The notes beneath the pieces are model-generated. The model was not told the DNA's origin and searched no databases. It saw only the letters and a list, made by a program, of their open reading frames with translations. A stretch of 64,000 nucleotides of DNA from Rahnella victoriana (GTDB taxonomy: Bacteria > Pseudomonadota > Gammaproteobacteria > Enterobacterales > Enterobacteriaceae). The position numbers and the translations under genes were made by a program. Below, in pieces: positions 9,338-18,114 of the stretch (its first letter is position 1; every line of letters begins with the position of its first letter). The DNA lies in contig NZ_SJOJ01000029.1 in the NCBI RefSeq assembly GCF_004330295.1, positions 1 through 64,000 of the forward strand. Reading direction: 5' to 3'.

Positions 9338-9365
9338 TACGACATCCATAAGGGGGTGAACTAAA

Positions 9366-10160
9366 TTGCAAAAGCTGAAACTGCATGGCTTCAACAACCT
9401 GACCAAAAGCCTGAGTTTTTGTATCTACGATATCTGCTACGCCAAGACCGCAGAAGATCGTAAGGGCTACATTGCCTACATTGACAAAGAATATAACGCC
9501 AACCGGTTAACGGAAATTCTCACCGAAACCTGCTCCATCATCGGGGCAAACGTGCTTAACGTTGCGCGTCAGGATTACGAGCCACAGGGTGCCAGCGTCA
9601 CGATTTTAGTGAGCGAAGAGCCGGTGGATCCGCGTGATGTGGACACCACTGAGCATCCGGGGCCGTTACCGAATTCCGTGGTCGCGCACCTGGATAAAAG
9701 CCATATCTGCGTGCACACCTATCCGGAAAGCCATCCGGAAGGCGGACTCTGTACCTTCCGCGCCGACATTGAAGTCTCGACCTGTGGCGTGATTTCACCG
9801 CTGAAAGCGCTGAACTATCTGATCCACCAGCTGGAATCCGATATCGTCACCATCGATTACCGTGTGCGCGGTTTTACCCGCGACGTGAACGGGGTGAAAC
9901 ATTATATCGACCACTCGATCAATTCGATTCAGAACTTCATGTCGCAGGATATGAAAGCGCTGTACGACATGATGGACGTCAACGTGTATCAGGAAAACAT
10001 CTTCCACACCAAGATGTTGCTGAAGGAATTCGATCTTAAGCATTATCTTTTCAATGCCAAACCGGAAGAACTGAGCGCGCAGGAGCGCAAGGATATTACC
10101 GATTTGCTGTACAAAGAAATGCAGGAGATTTATTACGGCCGCAATCTGCCGTCAGTCTGA
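9366..10160 (+). CDS. speD: S-adenosylmethionine decarboxylase proenzyme
   Basis: Makes decarboxylated SAM for SpeE. It is a proenzyme that cleaves itself at Lys111-Ser112 ([20 protein letters not shown]) to create the pyruvoyl cofactor. At 264 residues it has exactly the E. coli length. The start codon is TTG with a strong AAGGGGGTG ribosome site about seven bases upstream, and no ATG fits the conserved N-terminus [16 protein letters not shown]. It forms an operon with speE and is followed by a good terminator. Confidence 0.96.
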   Translation: MQKLKLHGFNNLTKSLSFCIYDICYAKTAEDRKGYIAYIDKEYNANRLTEILTETCSIIGANVLNVARQDYEPQGASVTILVSEEPVDPRDVDTTEHPGPLPNSVVAHLDKSHICVHTYPESHPEGGLCTFRADIEVSTCGVISPLKALNYLIHQLESDIVTIDYRVRGFTRDVNGVKHYIDHSINSIQNFMSQDMKALYDMMDVNVYQENIFHTKMLLKEFDLKHYLFNAKPEELSAQERKDITDLLYKEMQEIYYGRNLPSV

Positions 10161-10178
10161 TCTGCGTTAAACAATAAG

Positions 10179-10216
10179 AAAAGGCCGGGCAGCGTTAAAT
10201 GTCCGGCCTTTTTTTG
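10179..10216 (+). terminator. rho-independent terminator after speD
   Basis: The stem AAGGCCGG / CCGGCCTT (10181-10188 and 10203-10210) is followed by a T-run to 10215, about 20 bases past the speD stop. Confidence 0.92.
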
Positions 10217-10591
10217 TATAGACAAATTCTGATAATAAATATTCTCCCCGTGCGAAACTCAATAAGCATTACTTAAGTAAAATATCCTGGCACATCTGAA
10301 AACCCGCTATACTCCTTAAGACAAATTAATGTTAAATCAGTCATTAAATCCTTATTTAACTCAAATTATTGAACGATCGATCTCAGTATTAAGCCAAATT
10401 CCAGAAATAATACACAGGCTATAAATCAAATAAAATTCACGTATAACCAATAATTTAGCTTATGGCAGATCAAAAGATCGCTTTTTTCTTAAAAAGAGAT
10501 AAAACCCTTTATATCTCCCCCTCCGACCATTAGCATCCTCCTATTGCTTACTAAGCAACCAGCTCCATCCACCTGCAAGCAGAAATAAAAA
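10217..10591. other. AT-rich non-coding leader region
   Basis: These 375 bases contain no gene I can support. They are markedly AT-rich. A perfect 7-bp palindrome around one central base (TTGCTTA-C-TAAGCAA, 10544-10558) lies 34 bases before the outer-membrane gene and could be an operator or leader hairpin. A repeated GATC-rich patch occurs near 10376 and 10473. No convincing -10/-35 pair was found by eye. Confidence 0.5.
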
Positions 10592-11467
10592 ATGAAAATG
10601 AGTAAATTAAAGACCGTATCCAGCCTGCTGGTCACGAGTTCTTTATTGGTTTCCGGGGTTTCCCGGGCCGGGGAAAATTTGTTAAGCAGCAATACTGAAG
10701 GGATGCGGCACTATGTCAGTTATGGTGCTGAATATTATAAGTGGGACGAAACCGTTGATAATATGGACGGTAAATATGTTGCTGAACATGGCCCGCGCCT
10801 GCGTGTTAATTTCGGATCCAATAATTACCTTGATGCCCCCGGCGGATTATTAAAAGCCTGGGACATGAGCGTGATGTTCGGGATCGTCAGTTATAAAGGC
10901 AGCACCCTCGACGATCAGGCCAACGTGCCAAACGGCACGCTAAAAGGAAAAACCTACTACACCGGCTACAGCGCGGACATCACACGCGGCTACCGTTACC
11001 GGGCATCCGACCGTGTTTCTTTCGATATGAAAGGCACACTCGGCGGTCAGGCATGGTTGCGTAACATCCGCTCTGATGATGTGTATATTGCGTCGGAGAA
11101 TACCACCCGCAATTACAACGCGGTGGAAGTCACGCTGCAACCTTATGCCAAAGCGGCACTGGGGGCGAACTGGCAAATGACCGCTGATTCACGACTGAGT
11201 CTGGAAGGCGGTGCGCTGTATCCGATTAAAACCTGGACGCACAGCAATCAGGGCGCGGTCTGGCTTGAGCCGAAATCTACGCTTTCGCCTTTCACCAGCC
11301 TGACCTGGAACATCAACAAAGATGTCTTTGTGAAAGCCAGTTATGTGCATCAGAAATACGGTAAGTCGGACGAGAAACAGGGTGATCTGAACGGACGCAC
11401 CGTCGGCTATTATCAGCCTGCGACCACCACTTCAACCGTGGGTCTGGAAGTCGGTTTCTACTTCTGA
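10592..11467 (+). CDS. outer-membrane beta-barrel protein, unknown function
   Basis: Predicted outer-membrane protein of 291 residues. The signal peptide (about 1-26) ends in VSRAG. The mature part alternates polar and hydrophobic residues in strand-like blocks rich in Tyr and Gly (YVSYGAEYYKW, YYTGYSADITRGYRYRA). It ends in the aromatic-rich strand GLEVGFYF with terminal Phe, the usual signal for outer-membrane insertion. The number of strands cannot be fixed by eye. I do not recognise a named family. The ribosome site is weak, and a second ATG lies two codons in. It stands alone, followed by a hairpin terminator. Confidence 0.75.
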   Translation: MKMSKLKTVSSLLVTSSLLVSGVSRAGENLLSSNTEGMRHYVSYGAEYYKWDETVDNMDGKYVAEHGPRLRVNFGSNNYLDAPGGLLKAWDMSVMFGIVSYKGSTLDDQANVPNGTLKGKTYYTGYSADITRGYRYRASDRVSFDMKGTLGGQAWLRNIRSDDVYIASENTTRNYNAVEVTLQPYAKAALGANWQMTADSRLSLEGGALYPIKTWTHSNQGAVWLEPKSTLSPFTSLTWNINKDVFVKASYVHQKYGKSDEKQGDLNGRTVGYYQPATTTSTVGLEVGFYF

Positions 11468-11492
11468 TGATTTCAGCGAATAAGTCCCCCTC

Positions 11493-11540
11493 AAGCGGAT
11501 TGTTCCGGTGTAAATAACCGGAACAATCGCTTATCTTAAA
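11493..11540 (+). terminator. hairpin terminator after the outer-membrane gene
   Basis: A perfect 12-bp stem (GATTGTTCCGGT at 11498-11509, ACCGGAACAATC at 11517-11528) has flanking AAGC/GCTT pairing and is followed by a T-rich stretch. Confidence 0.8.
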
Positions 11541-11561
11541 AGCCTCCTTTTCCAGAGGCTT
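11540..11561 (+). promoter_or_regulatory. hairpin that buries the exporter ribosome site
   Basis: A 7-bp stem (AAGCCTC / GAGGCTT) lies just before the ATG at 11571. Its 3' arm contains the only purine-rich ribosome-site candidate, AGAGG. If it folds in the mRNA it would restrain translation (inference). Confidence 0.4.
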
Positions 11562-11570
11562 ACCTTTCAT

Positions 11571-12449
11571 ATGGATCGTTTTGCAACGCTGTCTGGCGTT
11601 CTCGCCATTTTATTGTGGAGCATGAGCGTGGCGCTCACCCGCAGTTTGTCCGAATCTCTGGGGCCTTTTGGTGCGGCCGCGTCTATTTATACTGTCAGCG
11701 GAATTATGGTGTGGATGGTCGGCGGCAAGCCAACGTTGCGCGGCGAATCTGCGGCCTATCTGATCATCTGCGGCCTGTTATTTATCTTTTATATGGTGGC
11801 GTTTTCGCTGGCGATTGGTCTGGCGCATACCCGGCAGCAAACGCTGGAACTCGGGTTGATTAATTATTTGTGGCCGAGTCTGACGCTGCTGTTTGCGGTA
11901 CCGCTGCTGAAATTGCGCGTACGCTGGTGGATCTGGCCGGGCGTGGTGCTGGCGTTTGCCGGTGTGTTGTGGGCGATCAGCGGCGGTCACGGGCTGGATA
12001 TGCATCAGCTGCTGCGCAATGTACGGGGTAATCCGGTGGCCTACAGTCTGGCGCTGGGCGCGGCCGTTTCATGGGCGCTGTATTCCAATCTGGTGCGGGT
12101 ATTGTGTAAAGGCAAAGGCGTGCTGCCGTTGTTTCTGCTGGCGACCGGTGCCGTGCTGTGGGTGCTGTACTTTACCTATTCATCGAACCGCATCAGCCTG
12201 AGATTACCGGCGATTCTTGAACTGCTGGCAATGGGCGCGGTGACGGCCATTTCGTATCAGTGCTGGGATATCGCGATGAAAAAAGGCAATGCGACGCTGG
12301 TGGCCGCGTTGTCGTACTTCACGCCGCTGTCATCGATTCTGATTGCCGGGTTATGGCTGCACACGCTGCCGGGCGCGAGTTTCTGGCCGGGCGTGCTGAT
12401 GGTGGTCGGCGGTTCGCTGCTGTGCTGGACCGCCTCGCGGGGTAAATAA
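11571..12449 (+). CDS. YddG-type EamA/DMT family exporter
   Basis: Inner-membrane exporter of the drug/metabolite transporter superfamily with two EamA halves. It has 292 residues and about ten hydrophobic helices. The stretches SESLGPFGAAASIYTVSGI, LGLINYLWPSLTLLFAVPLL and GVLMVVGGSLLCW match E. coli YddG, which exports aromatic amino acids. Substrate is therefore inferred from the family. It sits between an outer-membrane gene and yacL, an interval that separates yacL from speD here but not in E. coli. The start is the ATG at 11571, with a weak, possibly occluded ribosome site. Confidence 0.82.
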   Translation: MDRFATLSGVLAILLWSMSVALTRSLSESLGPFGAAASIYTVSGIMVWMVGGKPTLRGESAAYLIICGLLFIFYMVAFSLAIGLAHTRQQTLELGLINYLWPSLTLLFAVPLLKLRVRWWIWPGVVLAFAGVLWAISGGHGLDMHQLLRNVRGNPVAYSLALGAAVSWALYSNLVRVLCKGKGVLPLFLLATGAVLWVLYFTYSSNRISLRLPAILELLAMGAVTAISYQCWDIAMKKGNATLVAALSYFTPLSSILIAGLWLHTLPGASFWPGVLMVVGGSLLCWTASRGK

Positions 12450-12452
12450 ATT

Positions 12453-12818
12453 TTAGCGATAGGTCGTCACGAAAGCACGGTATTTGGCGAGGACTTGCAG
12501 AAAGTCCTCGACGCCGCAAAACGCCAGACTCTCTTCATCGTAATAACTCATGCCTTCTTCAATCTCATCACCGTCGAAATCCAGCTGATTGGCGCGGATC
12601 ATCACTTCATCGTCGGCTAACAACAGCGTGTATTCATGGCCGACCATTTGCGTCTGGCGCTCGCTGCCTTTCAGTTCGCTCAGCGCGGCTTCGACATTAT
12701 CGAGTACGCTCAGATCGCCCTTCACCTCTTCATTCAGCCAGTGACCAAGCACTTCATGGCCCATCGAGAAACGCACTTTGACCTCACCGGTGATGTCGCG
12801 CAAAAAATCGTAATCCAT
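12453..12818 (-). CDS. yacL: UPF0231 family protein YacL
   Basis: Small acidic cytosolic protein of 121 residues, colinear with E. coli YacL (120) from [20 protein letters not shown] to [13 protein letters not shown]. The function of the family is unknown. I chose the ATG at 12818, which has AGGA upstream and gives the family start; eight extra upstream codons are open but not conserved. It is convergent with the YddG-type gene (three bases apart) and lies downstream of acnB beyond a strong terminator, as in E. coli. Confidence 0.93.
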   Translation of the reverse strand: MDYDFLRDITGEVKVRFSMGHEVLGHWLNEEVKGDLSVLDNVEAALSELKGSERQTQMVGHEYTLLLADDEVMIRANQLDFDGDEIEEGMSYYDEESLAFCGVEDFLQVLAKYRAFVTTYR

Positions 12819-12845
12819 GGTGCAGTCCTCTGGAAAAATCACAAT

Positions 12846-12872
12846 AAAAAAGGGAGCCGAAGCTCCCTTTTC
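12846..12872 (-). terminator. rho-independent terminator after acnB
   Basis: The stem AAAGGGAGC / GCTCCCTTT with a four-base loop (12849-12870) is followed on the minus strand by a T-run. It separates acnB from yacL. Confidence 0.9.
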
Positions 12873-12895
12873 AACACTGGCGCAAATATAACGAT

Positions 12896-15493
12896 TTAGA
12901 CTGCGGTTTGGAAGATCACGCCGTCAGCTTTATCGGTATATTCACTCAGCTTGTCGAAGTTCAGATAACGGTAAGTATCCGCCGCAGTCTTGTCCACTTC
13001 AGCCATATAGCCGAGATATTCTTCCGGCGTTGGCAGGCGACCCAGCAGTGACGCGACCGCTGCCAGTTCTGCGGAGGCCAGATAGACATTGGCACCGTTA
13101 CCCAGGCGGTTCGGGAAGTTACGCGTTGACGTGGAAACCACGGTAGAACCGTCGGCCACACGCGCCTGGTTACCCATGCACAGTGAACAGCCCGGAATTT
13201 CGACACGCGCACCGCTCTTACCAAAGACGCTGTAATAGCCCTCTTCGGTCAGCTGAGCCGCATCCATTTTGGTCGGTGGCGCAACCCATAAACGGGTTGG
13301 CAACGCGCCTTTATGGCTGTCGAGCAGTTTACCGGCTGCGCGGAAGTGACCGATGTTGGTCATGCACGAACCGATGAACACTTCGTCAATTTTGCTGTTC
13401 TGCACGGAAGACAGCAGACGCGCATCATCCGGATCGTTCGGCGCACAAAGAATTGGCTCTTTGATGTCCGCCAGATCGATTTCGATGATCGCCGCATATT
13501 CGGCATCGGCATCGGCTTCCAGCAGGTTCGGGTTCGCCAGCCACTCTTCCATACCTTTGATACGACGCTCGATGGTACGACGATCGCCGTAACCTTCAGA
13601 GATCATCCACTTCAGCAGCACGATGTTAGAGTTGAGGTATTCTTTGATCGGCGCCTGATCCAGTTTGATCGTACAACCTGCCGCTGAACGTTCTGCGGAC
13701 GCATCCGCCAGTTCAAATGCCTGTTCGACTTTCAGTTCCGGCAAGCCTTCGATTTCCAGAATCCGGCCGGAGAACAGGTTTTTCTTACCTTTTTTCTCAA
13801 CGGTCAGATGGCCTTCTTTGATCGCGTAGTAAGGGATCGCATGCACCAGATCACGCAGGGTGATGCCCGGTTGCATTTTGCCTTTGAAACGCACCAGAAC
13901 GGATTCCGGCATATCAAGCGGCATCACGCCGGTCGCCGCAGCAAACGCCACCAGACCGGAACCCGCAGGGAAGGAAATCCCGATCGGGAAACGGGTATGG
14001 GAGTCACCGCCAGTGCCGACAGTGTCCGGCAGCAGCATACGGTTCAGCCATGAGTGAATGATGCCATCGCCCGGACGCAGTGAAACACCGCCACGGTTCA
14101 TGATGAAATCAGGCAGCGTGTGGTGCGTGGTCACGTCAACCGGCTTAGGATACGCGGCGGTATGACAGAATGACTGCATCACCAGATCGGCAGAGAAGCC
14201 CAGACACGCCAGGTCTTTCAGTTCATCACGGGTCATCGGACCGGTGGTGTCCTGAGAACCGACAGACGTCATTTTTGGTTCGCAATATTCGTTCGGACGA
14301 ATACCGGCAACGCCACAGGCGCGGCCCACCATTTTCTGCGCCAGCGAGAAACCTTTGGTGCTTGCCGCGACAGGTTTCGCAATGCGGAACACTTCGCTCT
14401 GTGGCAGTTTCAGCGACTCACGGGCTTTGGTGGTTAAACCACGGCCGATGATCAGCGGAATACGACCGCCTGCGCGCACTTCATCGAGCAGCACGTCAGT
14501 TTTCAGTTCGAAGGTGGCGATCACGTCATTGGTTTCGTGGTTACGCACTTCGCCTTTGTACGGATAGATGTCGATAACATCGCCCATATTCAGGTCAGAC
14601 ACATCCACTTCGATCGGCAACGCACCGGCATCTTCCATGGTATTGAAGAAGATTGGCGCGATTTTACCGCCGAGCACCACACCGCCGCCGCGTTTGTTCG
14701 GCACATGAGGAATGTCATCGCCCATGAACCACAGCACGGAGTTGGTGGCCGATTTACGGGATGAACCGGTACCGACAACGTCACCGACATAGGCCAGCGG
14801 GAAGCCTTTTTTGTTCAGTTCTTCGATCTGTTTGATCGGACCGACGCTGCCCGGTTGATCCGGATGAATGCCTTCGCGTTCATTTTTCAGCATAGCCAGC
14901 GCGTGCAGCGGAATATCTGGACGGGACCAGGCATCCGGAGCCGGTGACAAATCATCGGTATTGGTTTCGCCGGTCACTTTAAACACAGTGACGGTGATTT
15001 TCTCAGCCAGTTGCGGACGTGACAGATACCATTCGGCATCGGCCCACGATTGCAGGATTTTTTTCGCGTGTTCGTTGCCCGCATGCGCTTTTTCTTCCAC
15101 ATCGTAGAAGTTATCAAACATCAGCAGCGTATGAGACAGCGCTTTCGCCGCGATAGGCGCCAGCGTGTCGCTATCCAGTGCGTCGATCAGCGGGTGAATG
15201 TTGTAACCGCCCTGCATGGTGCCCAGCAGTTCAACGGCTTTTTCAGGAGTGACCAACGGGGAGGTAGTTTCGCCTTTGGCGACTGCGGCCAGGAACCCGG
15301 CTTTAACATAGGCGGCTTCGTCGACGCCCGGTGGAACACGGTTAATCAGCAGGTCTAACAGAGTGTCTTCTTCGCCTTGCGGCGGATTCTTCAGGGACTC
15401 AACCAACGCTGCCATCTGTGAAGCATCAAGTGGCTTAGGGACGATGCCCTCTGCAGCACGCTCGGCTACGTGCTTACGGTATTCTTCTAGCAC
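12896..15493 (-). CDS. acnB: bifunctional aconitate hydratase 2 / 2-methylisocitrate dehydratase
   Basis: Main TCA-cycle aconitase, interconverting citrate and isocitrate through cis-aconitate; it also acts on 2-methylisocitrate. At 865 residues it has exactly the E. coli AcnB length. The N-terminal HEAT-like and swivel domains come first, then the catalytic domains with the Fe-S cysteines in [11 protein letters not shown] and [13 protein letters not shown]. The start is GTG with AGGAG six bases upstream; E. coli uses ATG for the same [10 protein letters not shown]-terminus. A promoter-like pair lies about 185-210 bases upstream. Confidence 0.98.
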   Translation of the reverse strand: MLEEYRKHVAERAAEGIVPKPLDASQMAALVESLKNPPQGEEDTLLDLLINRVPPGVDEAAYVKAGFLAAVAKGETTSPLVTPEKAVELLGTMQGGYNIHPLIDALDSDTLAPIAAKALSHTLLMFDNFYDVEEKAHAGNEHAKKILQSWADAEWYLSRPQLAEKITVTVFKVTGETNTDDLSPAPDAWSRPDIPLHALAMLKNEREGIHPDQPGSVGPIKQIEELNKKGFPLAYVGDVVGTGSSRKSATNSVLWFMGDDIPHVPNKRGGGVVLGGKIAPIFFNTMEDAGALPIEVDVSDLNMGDVIDIYPYKGEVRNHETNDVIATFELKTDVLLDEVRAGGRIPLIIGRGLTTKARESLKLPQSEVFRIAKPVAASTKGFSLAQKMVGRACGVAGIRPNEYCEPKMTSVGSQDTTGPMTRDELKDLACLGFSADLVMQSFCHTAAYPKPVDVTTHHTLPDFIMNRGGVSLRPGDGIIHSWLNRMLLPDTVGTGGDSHTRFPIGISFPAGSGLVAFAAATGVMPLDMPESVLVRFKGKMQPGITLRDLVHAIPYYAIKEGHLTVEKKGKKNLFSGRILEIEGLPELKVEQAFELADASAERSAAGCTIKLDQAPIKEYLNSNIVLLKWMISEGYGDRRTIERRIKGMEEWLANPNLLEADADAEYAAIIEIDLADIKEPILCAPNDPDDARLLSSVQNSKIDEVFIGSCMTNIGHFRAAGKLLDSHKGALPTRLWVAPPTKMDAAQLTEEGYYSVFGKSGARVEIPGCSLCMGNQARVADGSTVVSTSTRNFPNRLGNGANVYLASAELAAVASLLGRLPTPEEYLGYMAEVDKTAADTYRYLNFDKLSEYTDKADGVIFQTAV

Positions 15494-15676
15494 GACTTTC
15501 TCCTCGCTCTCATTGTCATTTATTATGCCTGGCTTCCATCATCAGCCTCGCGTCATGCCTGTAGGGACAGGGGAATTCAACCGGTCTGATGAATCGGGGA
15601 CACTGCGGGTATGGGGGTTTCTTGGTCTGAAACGATACGTCCTGAACCTGAGCACAGTGCCCTTTAGCGCCCGGGC

Positions 15677-15705
15677 AGCATAGCAGGATTTTGCCCGCTT
15701 GTTAA
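15677..15705 (-). promoter_or_regulatory. putative acnB promoter
   Basis: On the minus strand TTAACA (-35) and TATGCT (-10) are separated by exactly 17 bp, which places the transcript start near 15670. Hexamers and spacing fit sigma-70. No operator was recognised. Confidence 0.6.
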
Positions 15706-15851
15706 TTCGTTCACATAAAAGCAACATTAAATCTTTGCTGAATCGTTGAGCACAGACGGATCGGCTGTTCATCCCAATTCGCCCTCTAGATCATCACAAC
15801 AACCCTGCCCGCACAAGGGAATAAATGACGGGAAACGCAGAAAAAAGACAC

Positions 15852-15875
15852 AAAAAAACCGCCCAAAAGGACGGT
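15852..15875 (-). terminator. orphan rho-independent terminator
   Basis: On the minus strand ACCGTCC and GGGCGGT form a 7-bp stem (one G-U pair) with a TTTT loop, directly followed by seven T. No gene ends here: acnB starts 360 bases further on and the next upstream gene is on the other strand. It may be the 3' end of a small RNA. Confidence 0.65.
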
Positions 15876-16188
15876 CGATTTGTATCTTCGTGGTGCCAGC
15901 AGTCACCAGGAAGAGAGTGCATTTGAAACAATAAAGCGCTACCAGGTGAATGCATCTTGAACAGAAAGTGAGTGAAAAGCAATCTTATCACCGGCGAAGT
16001 TATCGCAGGATCGCAAAACACCTCATTGACCGAAATACCCATTGCTCAGAAAAACAACTTCGTTATATTTTTCACACCTCACTATTTAATGACCACGTAG
16101 AAAGAAAGTAACAGGTTTATTTAATGCACAAAATTTATAATGGAAATTTAACTATTGATATTTAATATGAAATTTAAGGAGAAATGAA

Positions 16189-16512
16189 ATGATGGGATGC
16201 AATGGCAATGAGGCATTTGGAAATGAAAGCCGGAAAACCATACAGGTTATCAGGAAGCAATTTGAACTCTACAACTTAGGAAGATATTTGCTAACATCAG
16301 GCGTTATGTATTCTATTTTTGTTAAGAACGGCGCATTAGCCAGCAGCTATTATATAAACCAGACAGACTTTAGCATTTTCTTTCATTCAGCTGAAGCATT
16401 TGACCAGTACGCCAAAAACCAAATTTACCTTTCAATAAACAGGCTACTGATATTTTCGGCCACGCATGGTACAGAACATGAGTTCTGGAAGTGCATGGAA
16501 AAAAGCGTTTAA
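16189..16512 (+). CDS. hypothetical protein, 107 aa
   Basis: I do not recognise this protein. The start is well supported: AAGGAG lies seven bases before the first of two tandem ATGs. The product has no signal peptide or clear membrane helix. It is rich in Tyr, Phe, Ser and Asn, and has a Cys near each end (MMGCNGNEAF and EFWKCMEKS). Base composition is clearly more AT-rich than the flanking core genes, suggesting recent acquisition. The next gene starts 19 bases downstream with its own ribosome site, so the two are probably co-transcribed. Confidence 0.6.
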   Translation: MMGCNGNEAFGNESRKTIQVIRKQFELYNLGRYLLTSGVMYSIFVKNGALASSYYINQTDFSIFFHSAEAFDQYAKNQIYLSINRLLIFSATHGTEHEFWKCMEKSV

Positions 16513-16531
16513 ATAACAAGGAACGTTCCGT

Positions 16532-17047
16532 ATGAAGAAAATCCTCCTGGTACTTATCCCCGCGCTGACATTCCCTTGCCTTGCGCATATCAATGAAGAT
16601 ATCGAATATAGCCGTGATAAGTACCTTTTAGCCTACAAGAACCTCAACACTAAACTAGAGAAATGTTTGACTGAAATGAAATCCCGGCCCTTTATTACTT
16701 CTGCGGATATCGGGGGTTTTGATAAACGAACGGTAAGCATAGCCGTTTTATACCTTGGCACAGCTCAAATCGATCAATGCGCCGGGGATGAACATCATCA
16801 GTTTATGATCAGGGCATTTGACTACTACGCTGCACTCACAGAAGTCAGCGTCTACAGCCAACAAATGAAAACACTTCATAATGACATTTTTGCTTTTTTA
16901 CCTGCCGGAAATATAAGGCTGGAAAGAGAATATGAAAGCTTTCCTTTAAAAATCAGAACGGAGCTTGAAGCACGCTTAAAAAATAAAAACCTCCGATCCT
17001 ACCCCTCATTCCAAAGCAGCCCGCAGTATGATTTTGATGATAAATAG
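16532..17047 (+). CDS. hypothetical exported protein, 171 aa
   Basis: Unrecognised protein with a convincing Sec signal peptide (MKKILLVLIPALTFPCLA, cleavage near residue 18; the FPC context is a poor lipobox). The mature part is mostly charged and helical-looking, with two cysteines (near 45 and 83) that could form a disulfide, and an acidic tail SPQYDFDDK. AAGGAA lies eight bases before the ATG. It is the second gene of an AT-rich pair, followed by a good terminator, and lies next to a fimbrial operon on the other strand. A periplasmic or secreted role is inferred. Confidence 0.65.
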   Translation: MKKILLVLIPALTFPCLAHINEDIEYSRDKYLLAYKNLNTKLEKCLTEMKSRPFITSADIGGFDKRTVSIAVLYLGTAQIDQCAGDEHHQFMIRAFDYYAALTEVSVYSQQMKTLHNDIFAFLPAGNIRLEREYESFPLKIRTELEARLKNKNLRSYPSFQSSPQYDFDDK

Positions 17048-17097
17048 CCCGACGCCATCGTACATATCGGACTTTTTATCAGAACTCACCTCACTTC

Positions 17098-17123
17098 AGG
17101 TCGCCGGCAAAGGCGACCTTTTT
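17098..17123 (+). terminator. terminator of the two-gene unit
   Basis: The stem AGGTCGCC / GGCGACCT (17098-17105 and 17112-17119) is followed by five T on the plus strand. The hairpin abuts the stop codon of the convergent adhesin gene and may also protect that mRNA's 3' end. Confidence 0.85.
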
Positions 17124-18106
17124 CAGTAATAAATCATGGTAAATGTCGCCGTGCCGTTCGCTGCACCGCTGCTGAGTGTTTGTCCGTTGAGATAGTAGCG
17201 GGCGAAAAAGGGAATACTCAGGCTTCCTTCGCTGGCAGAAGGTGTCACTGCCCATTGTTGTCCGAGGATCACCGGCGACGTATCGCCTTTGAGTATCTGG
17301 ATCCCGACGCCGGTTGCCTGCCCTTCTGCGCCGCTGCTGATTTCGATCACTCCCGCAGCCTGTGAATTATCGGCGGTGCCGTCGATACGGATATTCACAT
17401 TCGCCCCGGCATCGCAATTGAGTTCAACGCTAAAGGGCACTTCCGGCGTGACGCCGCCCGCGGAGGCACTGGAAAACAACCCGGGCCAGACCGTACCCAG
17501 AGACACATTAATGGTGTTATTCAGCACATCACAGCTTTCGGTTCTGATATTGATATTGCCTGTGTAAGAGAGTGTGTTGGCACCCCCGCCCCCGATGCCT
17601 GATTTGCCATACACCCCCAGTCCGAAACGGGTCTGGCTTTGCTCCAGTGCCGTATCCGCAATGTCATTGGCGGTTTTAACTAATGATAACGTCACCGCTA
17701 TCTGATAGCTGAGACTGCCGTCAAGGCTACCCAATGATGTATTACGCGTATCGCAGCTTACCCCGCCGCCTACCACACGTTGTCCGCTGGAGTTAGTCAG
17801 GGCAATACCGATCCCTTCAACGCCGGTGGAGTAAACACCGGGGAAACCCGAAATTTCTGTACCCGTTCCGTAGTAACAGGCGATGACCGGGTCGCCGGAG
17901 AGTTCGTTGCTCCCGTTGGTACCGCAAGTACCGCTCACATTGAAAGTATGCTGACTTCCGGGAATATCAGCCCCAACAGGCAGAGAGGATGTTACCGCCA
18001 GTGAACTTAAATCCCAGGACTGCGGCATGGCCGGAGAAGTCGAGCAGGCCGCCCATAATTTGCTGGGAAAAAGGATAAGACAGACAAGCAGTATCATTAT
18101 TTTCAT
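17123..18106 (-). CDS. fimbrial tip adhesin, two-domain
   Basis: Putative tip adhesin of a chaperone-usher fimbria, 327 residues: a signal peptide (1-19, ending SKLWA), an N-terminal domain starting CSTSPAMPQSW with paired cysteines, and a C-terminal pilin domain from about residue 180 (NINIRTESCDVLNNTI). It ends in the donor-strand-type strand GTATFTMIYY. I chose the ATG at 18106 with GAGG six bases upstream. An ATG at 18118 that overlaps the usher stop as ATGA is the alternative. The receptor cannot be told from sequence. Confidence 0.82.
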   Translation of the reverse strand: MKIMILLVCLILFPSKLWAACSTSPAMPQSWDLSSLAVTSSLPVGADIPGSQHTFNVSGTCGTNGSNELSGDPVIACYYGTGTEISGFPGVYSTGVEGIGIALTNSSGQRVVGGGVSCDTRNTSLGSLDGSLSYQIAVTLSLVKTANDIADTALEQSQTRFGLGVYGKSGIGGGGANTLSYTGNINIRTESCDVLNNTINVSLGTVWPGLFSSASAGGVTPEVPFSVELNCDAGANVNIRIDGTADNSQAAGVIEISSGAEGQATGVGIQILKGDTSPVILGQQWAVTPSASEGSLSIPFFARYYLNGQTLSSGAANGTATFTMIYY

Positions 18107-18114
18107 AAAACGCC

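Larger units (their letters stand above)
15494..16188. other. 695-base intergenic region upstream of acnB
   Basis: I can support no protein gene here. The acnB-proximal part holds the likely acnB promoter (15677-15705) and a leader of roughly 175 bases. The middle holds an orphan minus-strand terminator (15852-15875). The last 130 bases are AT-rich and lead into the plus-strand gene at 16189, with a TATAAT-like hexamer at about 16137. An 82-codon open frame on the minus strand (15794-16042) has no ribosome site and runs through the terminator. Confidence 0.6.

Noticed and set aside
15794-16042. An 82-codon minus-strand frame upstream of acnB
   Set aside because: It has no ribosome site, resembles no family I know, and runs through the intrinsic terminator at 15852-15875.
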